From Vespa crabro (taxonomy: Eukaryota; Arthropoda; Insecta; Hymenoptera; Vespidae): a DNA stretch of 64,000 nucleotides. The position numbers and the translations under genes were made by a program. The notes under the pieces are model-generated. The model worked only from the letters and a program-made list of their open reading frames with translations, did not search any database and was not told the origin of the DNA. This document shows positions 11,101 to 22,573 of the stretch, one piece after another (position 1 is the first letter of the stretch; every line of letters begins with the position of its first letter). The DNA lies in assembly GCF_910589235.1 (NCBI RefSeq), contig NC_060960.1, positions 5,471,839 to 5,535,838 on the forward strand, read 5' to 3'.

Positions 11101-12494
11101 TCGAAAGGTGATTCGACTGGTAAAGCAGCTTTGAGACAATTGAAAAACCAATTGGAAGACGCTGAATGTGCCAGAGCAGCAGCTGTCAAAGCTAAACAAG
11201 CTTTGGAACAAGAATTGAATGAGACGCAAGCTACTTTGGAGGAAGCTACGAGACTACGTTCCGAAGCCGAGGATCGTGCTAATGCTGCTAATCGTGAACG
11301 ATCGGAACTCCTCTCTCAGCTCGAAGAAAATGAAGAAGAACTTGCCGAAGTAAGTTACCTTGCATGTATTAACTTTTAATTACATATTATTTAACATTTA
11401 ATACTTAAGAATAAAAACAGTGTAATTTAACATTTATAAATAGTAAATTGTAAAAATATTTATTGATTTTGATTTGATTTGATTTGACTTTTTTTTTTTT
11501 TTTTTTTTAAGGTATTGAAAAAGTATCGAGCTGCTGTTCAACAAGTTTCAGCAGAACAAGCACAATTACAAGAAGCTCAGGTGCAAATCGCGGCACTCGA
11601 AGCAGAAAAGTCGTCATTAAAAGATCAATTATCAGAATTGAGTCAACGATTGGAATCCGTAGAACAACTCGGTGATCCAACTGCTAATAGTCTTGCTACG
11701 AGACGATTAGAGTTTCGCACAAAGGAGTTGGAAAGTAAATTGGAACTGGAACAAACAACAAGAGCTCGTCTCGAAGTAAAAATTTTCTTAATCGTTTCTC
11801 AATGAAACAAAATAAAGAATTGATTTAATATTTAAAAATTTATTAATATCGTATTTTTCTTTTTTTTTCAGACCCAAATAGCACGACTTAAGGAGAGTGT
11901 CGAAAAGCTTCAAACTGAGACAGCTTTACTTAGAACAAAGGAACAAACGGCACAAGACACGGCAAGAAGATTACAGAGATCATTGCGCGATGCTCGTGAA
12001 GAAGCGAGTTCTGCGTTAGCTCGCGAACAAGAAGCGACACGCGCACGACGCGAATTAGAGAAATCTTTGGAGGCTGCTGAAGCTGAAACTAAGGTCGCTC
12101 GGGACGATCTAAGATTAGCACTTCAAAGAATAGACGATTTGCAAAGTGCTATACAGGGTGAACTCGACTTAGATTGTAGCGAAGAAGCGACTAGTGAAAA
12201 TAGCGACAGGTTGGATTTGATGGAGGAAAAAAATATGTATATATAGGGCATTTTATTTTAATCTGATCCAAGTAGAATATTTATGTGAAAATATTTGAAC
12301 GAAGGTGAATAGATTGTTAGATTATAAATATAAAGATTTTGAATTGTCTGGTGTCGTTAATGATTTCAATATAATTCATTTGGATCGATTAAAACAGAAC
12401 AATCTATATAGAAAAATTTTCTATCCTTCATTATCTTTGTATATTCATTTATTTATTTATTTATTTTTTTATTTTTTTTTTTTTCAGTGATTGA
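4708..12494 (+). CDS. Mhcl: Myosin-18 (Mhcl-like), neck and coiled-coil tail, 5' partial
   Basis: Unconventional class XVIII myosin, an actin-associated protein whose family usually carries a motor, neck and long coiled coil. The exons read in the window are 4708-4836, 5434-5577, 5820-5909, 8792-9151, 9249-9403, 10249-10372, 10462-10916, 11037-11349, 11512-11775, 11872-12209 and 12488-12494. All have GT/AG borders and matching phase, giving 792 residues. The first exon has the post-motor FFRSGTLERLE piece and an IQ motif (LLQARCRGYLARR). The second has another IQ-like helix and the EWPWWRLY segment typical of myosin necks. The rest is uninterrupted heptad coiled coil rich in Glu, Leu, Gln and Arg. 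The motor exons must lie to the left of the window. The frame ends at an in-frame TGA (12492-12494) although 55 open codons follow. Family assignment is strong; orthology to Drosophila Mhcl is inferred. Confidence 0.85.
4837..5433 (+). other. Myosin-18 intron with TA repeat
   Basis: AT-rich intron between the two neck exons, with a (TA)n run at about 5097-5136. Nothing else is recognisable. Confidence 0.8.
5910..7713 (+). other. Myosin-18 intron, 5' part: repeats, ORF relic and a GC-rich leader
   Basis: The first half of a 2.9-kb intron. It holds a diverged tandem duplication of about 90 bp (6430-6610) and a short open frame of unknown origin (about 6734-7020). From about 7130 to 7713 follows a GC- and CpG-richer stretch with (CGTT)n and CT-rich runs. 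That stretch is the likely promoter and 5' leader of the alternative exon at 7714. Confidence 0.6.
6734..7020 (+). pseudogene. Open-frame relic of unknown origin inside a myosin-18 intron
   Basis: Between a TAA just before 6730 and a TGA at 7018-7020, one + frame stays open for about 95 codons in AT-rich intron DNA. It reads as a well-mixed globular-looking peptide with Cys, Trp and charged residues, and an ATG at 6838 in the same frame. Upstream the frame is closed, so it looks like a fragment rather than a whole gene. The family is not recognised. An old insertion of viral or transposon origin is possible, but nothing in the sequence proves it. Confidence 0.3.
7714..8574 (+). CDS. Second alternative first coding exon of myosin-18 (287 aa)
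   Basis: The ATG at 7714 follows a GC-rich leader with no acceptor-like site before it. The exon stays open for 287 codons to GAG|GTACCT (8574/8575), a phase-0 donor that matches the phase-0 acceptor at 8791/8792 of the coiled-coil exon. The encoded head is Ser/Arg/Pro-rich and apparently disordered, with many potential SR/SP phosphorylation sites such as SRSSSMTKSPSSRRSIS. Splicing to 8792 would give a protein of about 958 residues with neither motor nor IQ neck, only a basic head and the coiled coil. The unspliced frame stops at 8695-8697. Because phase, donor and position all agree, an internal promoter is the best explanation. Transcript data would settle it. Confidence 0.65.
9404..10248 (+). 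other. Myosin-18 intron with a GC-richer island
   Basis: This intron carries a compositionally different stretch (about 9490-9880) with a TGGCGCCA palindrome (about 9798-9805) and a TATAAA at 9862-9867. No coding exon could be placed in it. The flanks are plain AT-rich intron. Confidence 0.6.
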
Positions 12495-12662
12495 TCCGGA
12501 GCAACATCGGACTTAGAGTCCGAAGCAGACGAAGAAGAACCGATCGATCGAAAAGGATCGGCTCGATGTTCTGACGATGCATCATTATCTAATGAGACAC
12601 CGATCGAAGAAGATCGTCGTATAAAATTTTTGGACACACGAACGAAGACCAGTTGCGAATGA
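12495..12662 (+). pseudogene. Open acidic tail downstream of the myosin-18 TGA
   Basis: Immediately after the in-frame TGA at 12492-12494 the same frame stays open for 55 codons and ends with TGA at 12660-12662. The encoded peptide begins SGATSDLESEADEEEPIDR and continues with Ser/Asp/Glu-rich sequence. This continues the acidic SEEATSENSDSD character of the preceding exon end. It looks like the original C-terminus, now cut off by one nonsense codon or reached by stop-codon readthrough. A sequencing error is a third possibility. Confidence 0.55.
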
Positions 12663-13212
12663 ACCGAATCCCGTTATAGATGGAAAAATAAAATATCAAA
12701 GAAATGAAACGTTCATCGATCGTTACACATTACACACGTACACACATACATATATATATACATATATTCGTGTTTTCTACGTTGACATGTTGTGACTAGG
12801 AAAAAGTCGATTGGTCGCATAAAAGTGTCTGAAGTATTATTTTCGTCGTAATAGCAAATAAAAAATTATCGAAAGGGAATCAAAGAAGGCGAACCACTCG
12901 AAACGGTGATTCGTCTTATTATAATAATTAAGATACAAAGAGAGAAAGGAAAATTCGTATCGTTAACAATTAAGCTGCGAAAAAAGTCTCCTGATAATTG
13001 TACGCGAACAAGAGTCAACAATTTTCACGATTTCTCTCGCGGCTTTTCTCGCGGCTTATCCAAAAAAGATAGCAGCGAGTAAGTAGGTGCTAAACTAATA
13101 AAAATGTATAATACCCGTAATGCTTCGACGTCGTGGTTGAACGTGTCTTCTTCTTCTTTTCATTTTCTCTCCTCTCTGTTTTCTCTCTCTTTCTCTCTAT
13201 CTTCTTATTTTT

Positions 13213-13213
13213 T

Positions 13214-13256
<43 letters not shown>
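13213..13256. repeat. (TTTC)n microsatellite
   Basis: About eleven TTTC/CTTT units in a row within the 3' flank of myosin-18. Confidence 0.9.
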
Positions 13257-13258
<2 letters not shown>

Positions 13259-13498
13259 TTGTTCGCGCATAATTGGTGCTACTTTGCCCGACTATAGTCT
13301 TCTACACGAACGAACGATATCGTTCCTTCAGTCTTCCAAGCGAAATCAAATAACTTTTAATTTCTGAGACTCTTAATACTATTGTCAAATGGCAAAGTAC
13401 ATGGAATTTTAAAGAATATATACCTCAGAGCACCCTTTGAACTAGAAAATAATCGTCACACGAAAGAAAAGCCTTACTTCCATCCAGAAAATAAATAT

Positions 13499-13499
<1 letters not shown>

Positions 13500-13558
<59 letters not shown>

Positions 13559-13570
13559 GCATACACACAA

Positions 13571-13603
<33 letters not shown>

Positions 13604-13612
13604 AATATATAT
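13500..13612. repeat. (AT)n / ATAC compound microsatellite
   Basis: Two long AT runs separated by ATGCATACACACAA. It explains the Tyr/Ile-only open frames on both strands. Confidence 0.9.
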
Positions 13613-16498
13613 GTATATCCCTACATGCTTTCCGCATGATTGCAAATCGCGAGATTGCAAATATGGATCGCGTTTTTTACCGTGTTTCGTTTGTATAGAA
13701 AGAAAAAAAGAAACAAACAAAAAAGCCACGACTCGAGTCGGATCTTTGATTTCGTGTAAGAACTCTCGTGTAACTTATTGCTTTGTAAAATGCAGATCTC
13801 TTATTTAATTACACTGATGTCTGTCATTTATTTCACCGATCACAACCTGTTTGCGAAATCTTTTTATGAATGGAACAAAAAATTATTGAAAATAATGAGA
13901 GTCAATGAGAAATTTGATTTTTAATTAATACATGTGATTTTGATCATTAAGAAAATATATCAGAATTTGTTGAATAAAAAAATATAACAATATTTGTTGC
14001 CTGGTTGGAGTTTAATATAGTTCTCCTATAATAGTATTGTCAAGGAGTACCTACATTTTTTATATTTCTTTTTAAACAAATATACTTAAAAACTAAAACT
14101 TGTTTGTTTTAGTCAAAAAGTCAAAAACGTCACGTATTTTAAACATTCTACGTAGATCTTCATGTATCAAAATTATTTGTATATGTATATACTGTTATAT
14201 AATATTTCTAAGATATCAGAGATTTAATATAGTAAAAATTCTTAGTAATATTTTAACATTCTACCATTATATTTAGCTGTATATTACGAAAGCCTTAACA
14301 GAAAGATATTCGATATATTTATTAATGGAATATTTATTTGAACGTTCAATAGGAACATCTTCGATGTTCAATAATATTTTTTTCTTTTTCTTCTTTTTTT
14401 AATTTCAAGCTTAAAAAATGGATTGCAAAAAGAAGGATTCAGAAAACGTGAAATGCTAACATTCAAGCAGCAAAAGCAGTACATTCTATTCTCAAGAAAA
14501 AGTTCATTAACGATGTCAATGCTAATCAATTGATGGATACAAAGAAGAATGCATTTTTAAAAAAAATATCTAAATAAATTGATTAATGATATGAGTGAAG
14601 GGTAAGTTTAAAAGGGGATGAAACACGCCTCTGATGTTTTAAGTTTTTATCATTTTTTTTTTCTCTCAAATATCACAAAGCCGTTGCATAGATATCGAAA
14701 ATCTTTATTTATGTTTATCTTAATATCCTTTATCGTTTATTTTTTTTTAATAAGTGCAAAAAATTATGAATGGAATAATTTAAAAATTGATGAAAAATCT
14801 GTTTAAATTTTTTTTTTTTTTTTTATAAGAATAAATATATGCTGACTATATGAAAAAACAAGCCATTCACCGTGATCACTACAGATCTTGATATAATTAA
14901 TAATTAATTGATATATTTTATGGATAATTTAAAAAATTTAACAATGCATCCTTCTAGTGTTTTTTCTCCTACCTATTTTTTTAATATCAATTTAACCCAT
15001 TAATTAATAAACTGTACACATTACTCTCTTTCATATTTAATTTGCTAATAAAAGAAATTAAATGGAAAAATTTTTAAATTGATACGGTTAAATTGAAGAC
15101 GAACTTCGTTTCTTTTATACTCTAATTTAGCGATCAAGATTTTTCGTTTACTTACCATAAGATATGCTCGTTCATTACGTCGCGATCAGATTTTAAAATG
15201 AACTTGTTTATCAAATTGATTCAGACATTCGAGCCAATTTTATATTTCTCGTCTTGTTATTTCCATTTGAACTAAAGTACAATATCGTGGAAGTTCGTAT
15301 CCCCTTTAAATTAATTATTTCTTTGCTTTTATATTAATTATCGTTCAAAATGTGATTTTATATTAATTATCGTTCAAGAAAAGTGTTGGAACGTATTAAA
15401 TATGCTTGAATCAAATTAGAGAATGCAATGATGATCATGCAAAAATATACTAAAGAGAGTTGATTGCATACATTAACGATCGCGTGTAAGAATAAGAAAA
15501 TAAATTCTATTTATAGCAAATTTATGTATAATATCTATTCTTATAATTATATTACATTTTAATCATCTTTTATCTTCATATTGTTTTTTTATTATTTCCG
15601 TACATACTATACGAAATTTTATACGATCCTAATGTAACGAATAGAGCTGGTATCAATTAGTATCGCCACTTCGCATTGAATATTTGTGAAAAAATAAAAC
15701 GCGTTACTATTTGATTCTCTCGATTTTGTGTGTTGAAATAATTATTATATACATAACAGTAAATGCGTGCTTTGTCGAGTGTATCGAGTGTATTTAATTT
15801 AAAAAAAAAAAAAAAAGAAAAGTAAAAATAAGTGTTCCACTTGAAACCTTTCACTAAATAAGAAATAATGAATATCATTAACATTTACCGCCTTGAAATC
15901 AAATAACTCTTGTCAAAGCAATTTTTCTCGAAACTGTCGTCTTTTTATGATAAAAATTTGTAAAGCTTCATTTTTATAAATACCCGATATATTATAATTT
16001 TTGTATTATATTACGTTATATAGAAAAATAATACATACACAATTGTTAATATCATAATAATTAAGCACTTGTTAAATTTCCTTCCGTGATTATACGTTCA
16101 CTTCGACATGCAAAGATATACTGGAGGCCAATAAACAATACTTTTAATCTAACGCTCATGTCTCTTCTAAAAGAGAAAGAATATCGAAAAGTATAAATGT
16201 ATTATAGCAAATCATTTAATTACTGAGAAAGTACATCTGTTTCTTACTAATGCTAAATCTACTAGTATTAAAAGTATGGCTAAGGGATATCGATATTAGG
16301 GGAGAAAAATTATGGATCAATGTCAGTTATATCAAGTAAAGGAGTATTGTTTCCTTCATTTCCGTGTAACTTTTATCCTATCCTCCCCTACAAATAAATT
16401 CTTAATGACGATTATTATGGAATATTTAACGAAACAACTCTAAGGGGATTGCAGTCATGCGCGACTGTAAATTTTTTAATCATTGAACAGATGCGAAT

Positions 16499-18588
16499 AT
16501 GACTTTGAGAGCTTCAGATCGTTTCAGAAAATATTGTTGCCTTTACAATCATCGATTGTTCGCGCTTATTGGTTTATGGCCTTATCAGAAATTATCGAAA
16601 CGATTGTTACGTGTTACTTTCGTAATTTTCATCTTAACTATAAGCATTTTATCTCAGGTAAATCTTGACGTTGCAAACGTGCACATAAATTATCATGCAA
16701 TTTGTTTCATTTCACGTCGATATATTTTACATTAATCTGAGAGATATTAAAATTTTAAATGTTATAAGTATAGTCTATTGAAAAAGATGTTCGAATTATT
16801 ATATTACCATTAATAATAAATGATCTTCATTTTTAAAAAATCGTAAGAGAAAAATTTATCATTAACTTTAGACTGTCATATTTCTCACAATGGAGTTGAA
16901 AATGGATTTGATTATTGAATTGTTGCAAACATTTTTGCCCACCTCAACTTTCTTCCTGTGTTATTGTAATATGATCTACAATTCCACCAGAGTTCGTATA
17001 TTTAATTAATTATTTGTCCTTGATGAATTTCTTGCATTAATTATGCATTCGTTGTGGATTGCATTCGTTATGACGATATATAAAAAAATAAAGAGAAAAT
17101 GAAATAACGTTTGTCTTTCAGCTAAGAACTATTTTTCATCGTATTAGATACGATTTGAATGATTTAACAGAACAACAAGAATTAACAATAATGCGAAAGT
17201 ACGCCAATGAAAGCAAACTATTGTTGACGTCAATCGCACGTTGGTACACCAAAAATACATAATGTTTTTTTTTTCTTTTTCTTTTCTTATTAACATTGAA
17301 TGTTTATAATAACTTTATTTTGCAATTAAGCTTTTGCTCTTGCCATTTCAGTCGTCTGTTATCTTTATATAGTTTTTCTAATGATTCCATTCATTTTATA
17401 CGGTCTACTCTACATCTTCGACGTCATCGATGATATGAAATTAAAATTACCACTTCACGTTGAATATTTTCTAAAAAGCAGTACGTTTTACTATATTGTT
17501 CTTTTGTACGAATTCATAGCAGCAACTATCATATGTACTGTGGGTGTTGCAAATTATTCAATGTTTATATCATTCACGCAACATGCCTGCGCTTTATTCA
17601 ATATCGTTAGGTAAATATAATAATAATTTTTAACGTCATTACCTTAAAAAATTGAAATCTTCACCAATAAATTTAGAATATTTTATTTAATCAATCGTTA
17701 CAGTATAAAGCTAGAGAGACCATTTCAAAAAAGTCAGTATAGTTTTTTGTATATTTATCCTTTTAATACTTGTGAAAAAGAATATGATTGGATTGTAGAT
17801 GCCATAAAATGGCATTGTAATGCCATCAAGTTTGTATTTTCTACGATAACAAATTTATATTATTATTAAATGTAAATTTTTAATCTTATAATACGTGTTC
17901 TTTCGCTCTTGAAGTTTCGTCGCCTTATTAAAATTGATGTACATTAGAATATATTTCATCGAAATATTGCTTGCAATGGGATTCATTATCATAGATTATC
18001 TTTATGTAAGTAATATTAGTAAGTAAACCTGAAATAATCTAGACATATTATTACAAAAACAAAAAATATTACGTTATTTTTTTCTATTATGATTTAGAAA
18101 TTGAAACATTTGTTTTGCAGTTATTCGAGTTCTTACCTTTGACAGAAAACATACACGATACATTGAAACGTTCCATTTACATTTCTGCGAATTTACTTAT
18201 AATATACATTTATTGCTACCTCGGACAAAAGTTGATAAACAATAGCACCGGTTTATTAACGAAATGGTAAGTCTTTTAAAAATTTACCATTCGTACGCAT
18301 TTTCTTTTCCATATCATTAAATATATATAAACATCCTACCAAGTTGTGAAATTCCATTTGATGCATTATCTATAAAAACGCGAAAGATGTTGCTCTTGCT
18401 TATGGTTGCGAGTCTGAAACCATCAACTTTTTCTATGAGTGGAATTATTGTAGCGTCACACGAAATGTTTACAAAGGTAAGAAAAATAATATTTATAAAT
18501 TATGAAAATGTCTTATGCTTTTTTATTTTTTTAGATAATGCGTTCGTCACTTTCATTTGCTATGGTATGTTACAAAGTACGCCAATAA
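16499..18588 (+). CDS. Odorant receptor (insect 7tm_6 family), 401 aa
   Basis: A complete nine-exon insect odorant receptor: 16499-16657, 16872-16991, 17122-17239, 17352-17610, 17704-17829, 17915-18005, 18121-18266, 18344-18476 and 18535-18588 (stop TAA). Phases match at every junction, and 401 residues is normal for the family. These receptors are ligand-gated cation channels that pair with Orco in sensory neuron dendrites. The N-terminus has the RLFALIGLWPYQ stretch typical of hymenopteran receptors before the first membrane helix. Later exons give hydrophobic helices, including VVCYLYIVFLMIPFILYG-like and IYISANLLIIYIYCYLGQ segments. The C-terminus has the conserved LKPSTFSMSG-to-FAMVCYK region. 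The donor for exon 5 was set at AA|GTTTGT because only that keeps phase. No frameshift is seen. The ligand is unknown and no paralogue lies in this window. Confidence 0.88.
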
Positions 18589-18760
18589 CATGATGTTCGC
18601 GCGCACAATCGATGTTCATTTACGATAAAAATGTCAAACAGTGTATACCAAACATTTTATTTTATATATGTATAAAATATATTTCATAAATCTCGATGTG
18701 GCTAAAATGATAATAAAGTTTTATATGTGTCAACTTTGTGATTCGTATATACAGCCATCC

Positions 18761-18875
18761 GGTAGTACTTGCATTATATAATCTAGATATAGATTTCAAT
18801 ATATTCCAAAAAATACTGACCCAGGTCTCATCACGTGGAAGTTGTTGCACTTAGAGACCCATGGACTAACGGTAA
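18761..18875 (+). repeat. Left member of a diverged direct repeat pair
   Basis: It begins GTAGTACTTGCATTATATAA and ends near CCCATGGACTAACGGTAAC. A diverged copy in the same orientation lies at 21349-21443. Shared blocks include AGTACTTGCAT, TCACGTGGAAG/CCACGTGGAGG and CCCATGGACTAACGGTAAC/CCCACGGGCTAATGGTGAC. The two copies bracket the retroelement debris. Confidence 0.65.
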
Positions 18876-18893
18876 CTCTAGTTTAGAGTTTTT

Positions 18894-20283
18894 TAGTTGT
18901 TGTGGTTGTTGTAGTGGTTGTTTTTACCCCTACGGTTTCTCCTGCCTTCCGGGTCCTATCTGCTGAACCGGGCATTAAAGTCGCCAACCACCAGCGCCGG
19001 GAGAGCGGGGAATGTTCCTAAGAGCTCTTCGAGCTCATCAAGGAGTCTGCAAAACATGTTAATGTTCTCGCTGGGAGGAAAGTAGACTGAAACTACCAGC
19101 GAATCCTCCCATTTAACGGCTACGTAAAAAAAGCCCCGATGCACCAGGCTACAGAGTCTTCCACTTTCGCCCACAAGCACCGCAGAGAGTGATGTCCTTC
19201 CCAGGGATGAGAACCACCTCTCATCCCCAGAAGAAACCCACCACGGCTCCGAAATGACCGCAATCTCTACCCTCGCGCATGCGCTGTGCCAGCAAGTCCT
19301 GCAGACGGCGTGCATGGTTCATGTTTATCTATAAAACAGCAGAAGTCATTGTCTATGGGCCTTGTGCTGCTTCTACACCTATTAAGGTGTCCGGTACACC
19401 TTGTTCCACCTCCATGTCTTCATGCACTCCCCTCTTCTCGGTCACTCTCACTATCTTCACTGCAGTTTTTTCAGCAACCTTATACGGGTCTTTAAGGATT
19501 GTTTCAGGGCAAGCATTTGGTGCCCTTCCGAAAACCCCATCTATCCATTTCCTAGGAGGCACTACCGGGCACTCCCAAGAACCGGCACGGTGGTTTATCC
19601 GTGCATGTCTTGACCAGGTGGCCCGGCTTCCCACATACATAGTATAAGTCAGTCCCAGGCTTTGTAGAAGGGCACATTGCAACATGTCCTCGCGCCAGGC
19701 ACCGGTGGCATCTGAGGGACCGCTGCCTGAGTCCATGCACCCACGCTGATGTCCAATCCACGTTTATCCTGCCTCTCTCCAGGGCCACCCGGATGACGGA
19801 CACCCAGTCTAGCCCTACCAATCCTGATTTCTCCTACCTTAATGAGGTTGGGGTCCATTCCGGACTGCACCTCCACCAGCGCGTTCCTGATGACGGTCAC
19901 ATTAGCGGCCATATCCAGTCCCACCAACCTTATGGTACTCGTGCGCAAAGGGTGAGTAACTTTTGCTCCTGGGACGGCACTCCTCAAGACCTCCGCTAAC
20001 CGGTCGGCCTTCTCATTTGCCTCTTTGCCTCGTACCTACCATATAAAGGCACCTGTGAGGCCTCTTCTGCACAACATGCTATCGATCCCCAGGTTCTTTA
20101 TGTTGATGTTCTCCCTGGCCCGGAGGAATGTATCTCTGTATGTCGTCTCCTCGATACAAAATAGGGAAATTCCAGCGACTTCTCTTTCCCTTTGCCTCCT
20201 CTTCTTTCTTCCCTGCGCGCCACTCCTCCTCTTCCCTCTTTTTCTAGAGGAAAAAACAACCACTACAACAACCACAACAACTA
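18894..20283 (-). mobile_element. Broken R1-clade non-LTR retrotransposon between inverted repeats
   Basis: Minus-strand remnant of a non-LTR retroelement. The gag part (about 19550-19990) reads into a zinc-knuckle region in a different frame from its upstream half, so there is a frameshift near 19800-19830. The knuckles are damaged: the first reads CHRCLARGHVAMC, one residue short before the last Cys, and the second has Tyr in place of its first Cys (YYVCGKPGHLVKTC). Next comes an apurinic-like endonuclease fragment (18956-19315) with ISEPWW and the conserved VVGDFNA motif. It breaks off right after that motif, so no reverse transcriptase is present. The sequence is far richer in GC than its surroundings. 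It is bounded by a perfect 32-bp inverted repeat (18894-18925 and 20252-20283). The open frames on the + strand here are shadows. Confidence 0.8.
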
Positions 20284-20393
20284 ATAAACAACCATTACAA
20301 CAACCATAAAAGCAATCATAAAAACAACTACTACAATAACTACAACAACCACAACAACTAAAAAACAACCACTACGACAACCACAGAAACAAT
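20252..20393. repeat. ACAACC-type imperfect simple repeat
   Basis: About 140 bases built from AACAACCACTACAACAACC-like units. The first 32 bases are the exact reverse complement of 18894-18925. A second copy of ACAACAACCACAACAACTAA starts near 20342. Confidence 0.85.
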
Positions 20394-21348
20394 TTAAGAT
20401 CCACGTTCGCGATTTTCTAATCAAAATTTCGAACAATAAGAGAGAGCCCACAGTAGGATCTTTAATCGCTCGCGGACACTTACGTGAGTTTTATAATAAC
20501 GGTGACTACTCTAAAATCCGCGTTCTCGGGATGAATGAGCTACCCAGAGAATTCTAGCTCCCAACATTATCTGAAGGAGGGTCAGTCCCTGCTTACAGAT
20601 AACAGGACCGTCGCAACATCAGCAGCTACAATATATATATTATTCTCTAACACGACCGATTCGAACAAGCAATCAAACGAAGCCCATCATCGTACGGCTT
20701 TTAATCGCGCTCGCGAATATTCATGCTTACATCAGCCGACGCAAGCGCGAGTATTCTCCCTATTTTACCTGTATTCGCGTGTAAAATCTTTGATGATGAA
20801 CCGAACCGAATCCACACTGGTCAAAAACCAAACCACGAGAATCTGGACCTCTAGAATCGAAATTAAAAAAGAAGAGGAAGAGAAGAAGAGAAAAAGTAGA
20901 AAATAAAACCGAAACATGCTCGCACATGAAAATGATAGAACTCAGAATGAGAGGTGGATATATTGAATTAGCGTTTCAATACTTGAAATGGTATTCCAAC
21001 CGAAATCAGAGTACCAAAAATTGAGCTCGATTTTTCTAACAGAAAGAAGGAAACCCACCCAAGACCCCTCCAAGGATTCCACCCATGGATCCCACCCGAT
21101 ACTTATATATAATAATTAATAAGAGTAGATAAATAGAAAAAATGGCGAGCATGAGTAAGATAGAAAAATTTTCTGTGCGTTTCTTTAAGAAATTATTTTA
21201 AAATTCTAATATATCCAATCCATTTATCTATTGAAGTATGATTTACAATGTAAAATAGTACTTTAATGTTTAATGTAAATAAGTACTTTAATGTTTAATT
21301 AGAATTAGATTGAAATAATATTCTTGAAGTATGCAAGCATTTGCTTGG
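20394..21348. other. Repeat-like, GC-richer spacer in the transposon island
   Basis: The composition up to about 20850 differs from the AT-rich genome around it. It has inverted blocks such as GCTCGCGAATATTC and GCGCGAGTATTC. One + frame (20535-20906) is open but shows no family resemblance and ends in a Lys/Glu run. It is probably decayed transposon or LTR material; not identified further. Confidence 0.4.
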
Positions 21349-21443
21349 CAGTACTTGCATGTCATAAGATTTCGATATATAGGAAGCACTACCGACCTCA
21401 CCACGTGGAGGTTACTGCATGGAAACCCACGGGCTAATGGTGA
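21349..21443 (+). repeat. Right member of the diverged direct repeat pair
   Basis: Partner of 18761-18875 in the same orientation, beginning GCAGTACTTGCATGTCATAA and ending CCCACGGGCTAATGGTGAC. A (TTA/CTA)n simple repeat follows at about 21451-21505. Confidence 0.65.
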
Positions 21444-22573
21444 CACTACTTTTTATATTATTACTATTATTATTACTACTATTACTATTACTACTACTAT
21501 TATTAAAAAATCAAAGCAACGGGATGATCGTCATTTCACGAAAAATCAGGTCTCAAATGATAAAATTACAAATCCGAGCATAACCGTATATTCGGCTTAC
21601 GCATAACTCACCATCGCAACATCGCAAACTCCTATCACTAATTGAATACGACAAATCGTGCTTTCGTGACAATTACGTCGAAACCCAAAATTAAATCCTA
21701 TTGCACTTACAAATACTTACTCGTGTATCCCGAAGGAAACAGCCATGTGAGTACATTAAAATATTGAACTATCAAAGTCAATCAAAAGACCAATTTTATT
21801 GACTTTATGATGCAATAACTCCGATTTCAAAATTTATGCCTATGGAAATATTAAACTTAAATTATTTTATTTTTATCATATGTATAATGTTAAAAAAAAA
21901 ATCGATAATAAGTGAAAGTATTAATTGTTTAAATGTAATCATATGATAATAAGAATTTCAATGTTTACCTTTTGAAATTGAAAAGAAATATCATCATTTG
22001 ACACTATTTTAATTTTTTTATAAAAAAAACTTTTTCAAAAATTAGAAAAGATCATCTCTTTGCTTAAACCTTTATCTTTAAAATGAATCTTCGTTCATCG
22101 AAATCGTATTCCATTTAATAATTGTTGTAATTAAATATTTATTAATGTATTTTATTAACAGCATTCTTTATTCATGTGTAATATCTACACATCTTTTATT
22201 TTATTTTTTTTTTTTTCTATATTATCCAACTGCAATACAGAACATAATTCGTATTAAAAAAATGATTAATATACATTATCAATTAATATAAAATTATAAT
22301 TAAATATGATAGACTATCTTTTCAATCAATATATATCATATAATATTTATCTATTTTGTTTTTTTCTTAATCGATATTTTTAGGAAGTACATATATTTTC
22401 CGACGTTATCAAACATAAATCAGTACAATGGAAAACGTAAACTTTCCCAGTCGCAAATACTATACATTTATATTAAAGAATACCGTTTCAAAAACATATA
22501 CATTTTTTCATCATAAAATAAAGCACCTAATACATTACCGTTTCTTTGATGGAATTTGCTGTTAAGGACCTTA

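Larger units (their letters stand above)
12663..16498. other. Intergenic region between myosin-18 and the odorant receptor
   Basis: This includes the myosin-18 3' UTR with an AATAAA at about 12687-12692. It also has a (TTTC)n repeat at about 13213-13256, (AT)n tracts at about 13500-13612, and AT-rich sequence with no supported exon. The small open frames here are translations of the simple repeats. Confidence 0.7.

Noticed and set aside
13382..13637. Tyr/Ile-rich open frames on both strands
   Set aside because: Encoded by the (AT)n microsatellite.
19279..19647. Plus-strand open frames inside the retroelement
   Set aside because: The gag and endonuclease motifs are on the minus strand, so these are shadows.
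20036..20368. Cys/Val-rich minus-strand frame
   Set aside because: The CGCC and VVVV runs come from the ACAACC repeat read on the other strand.
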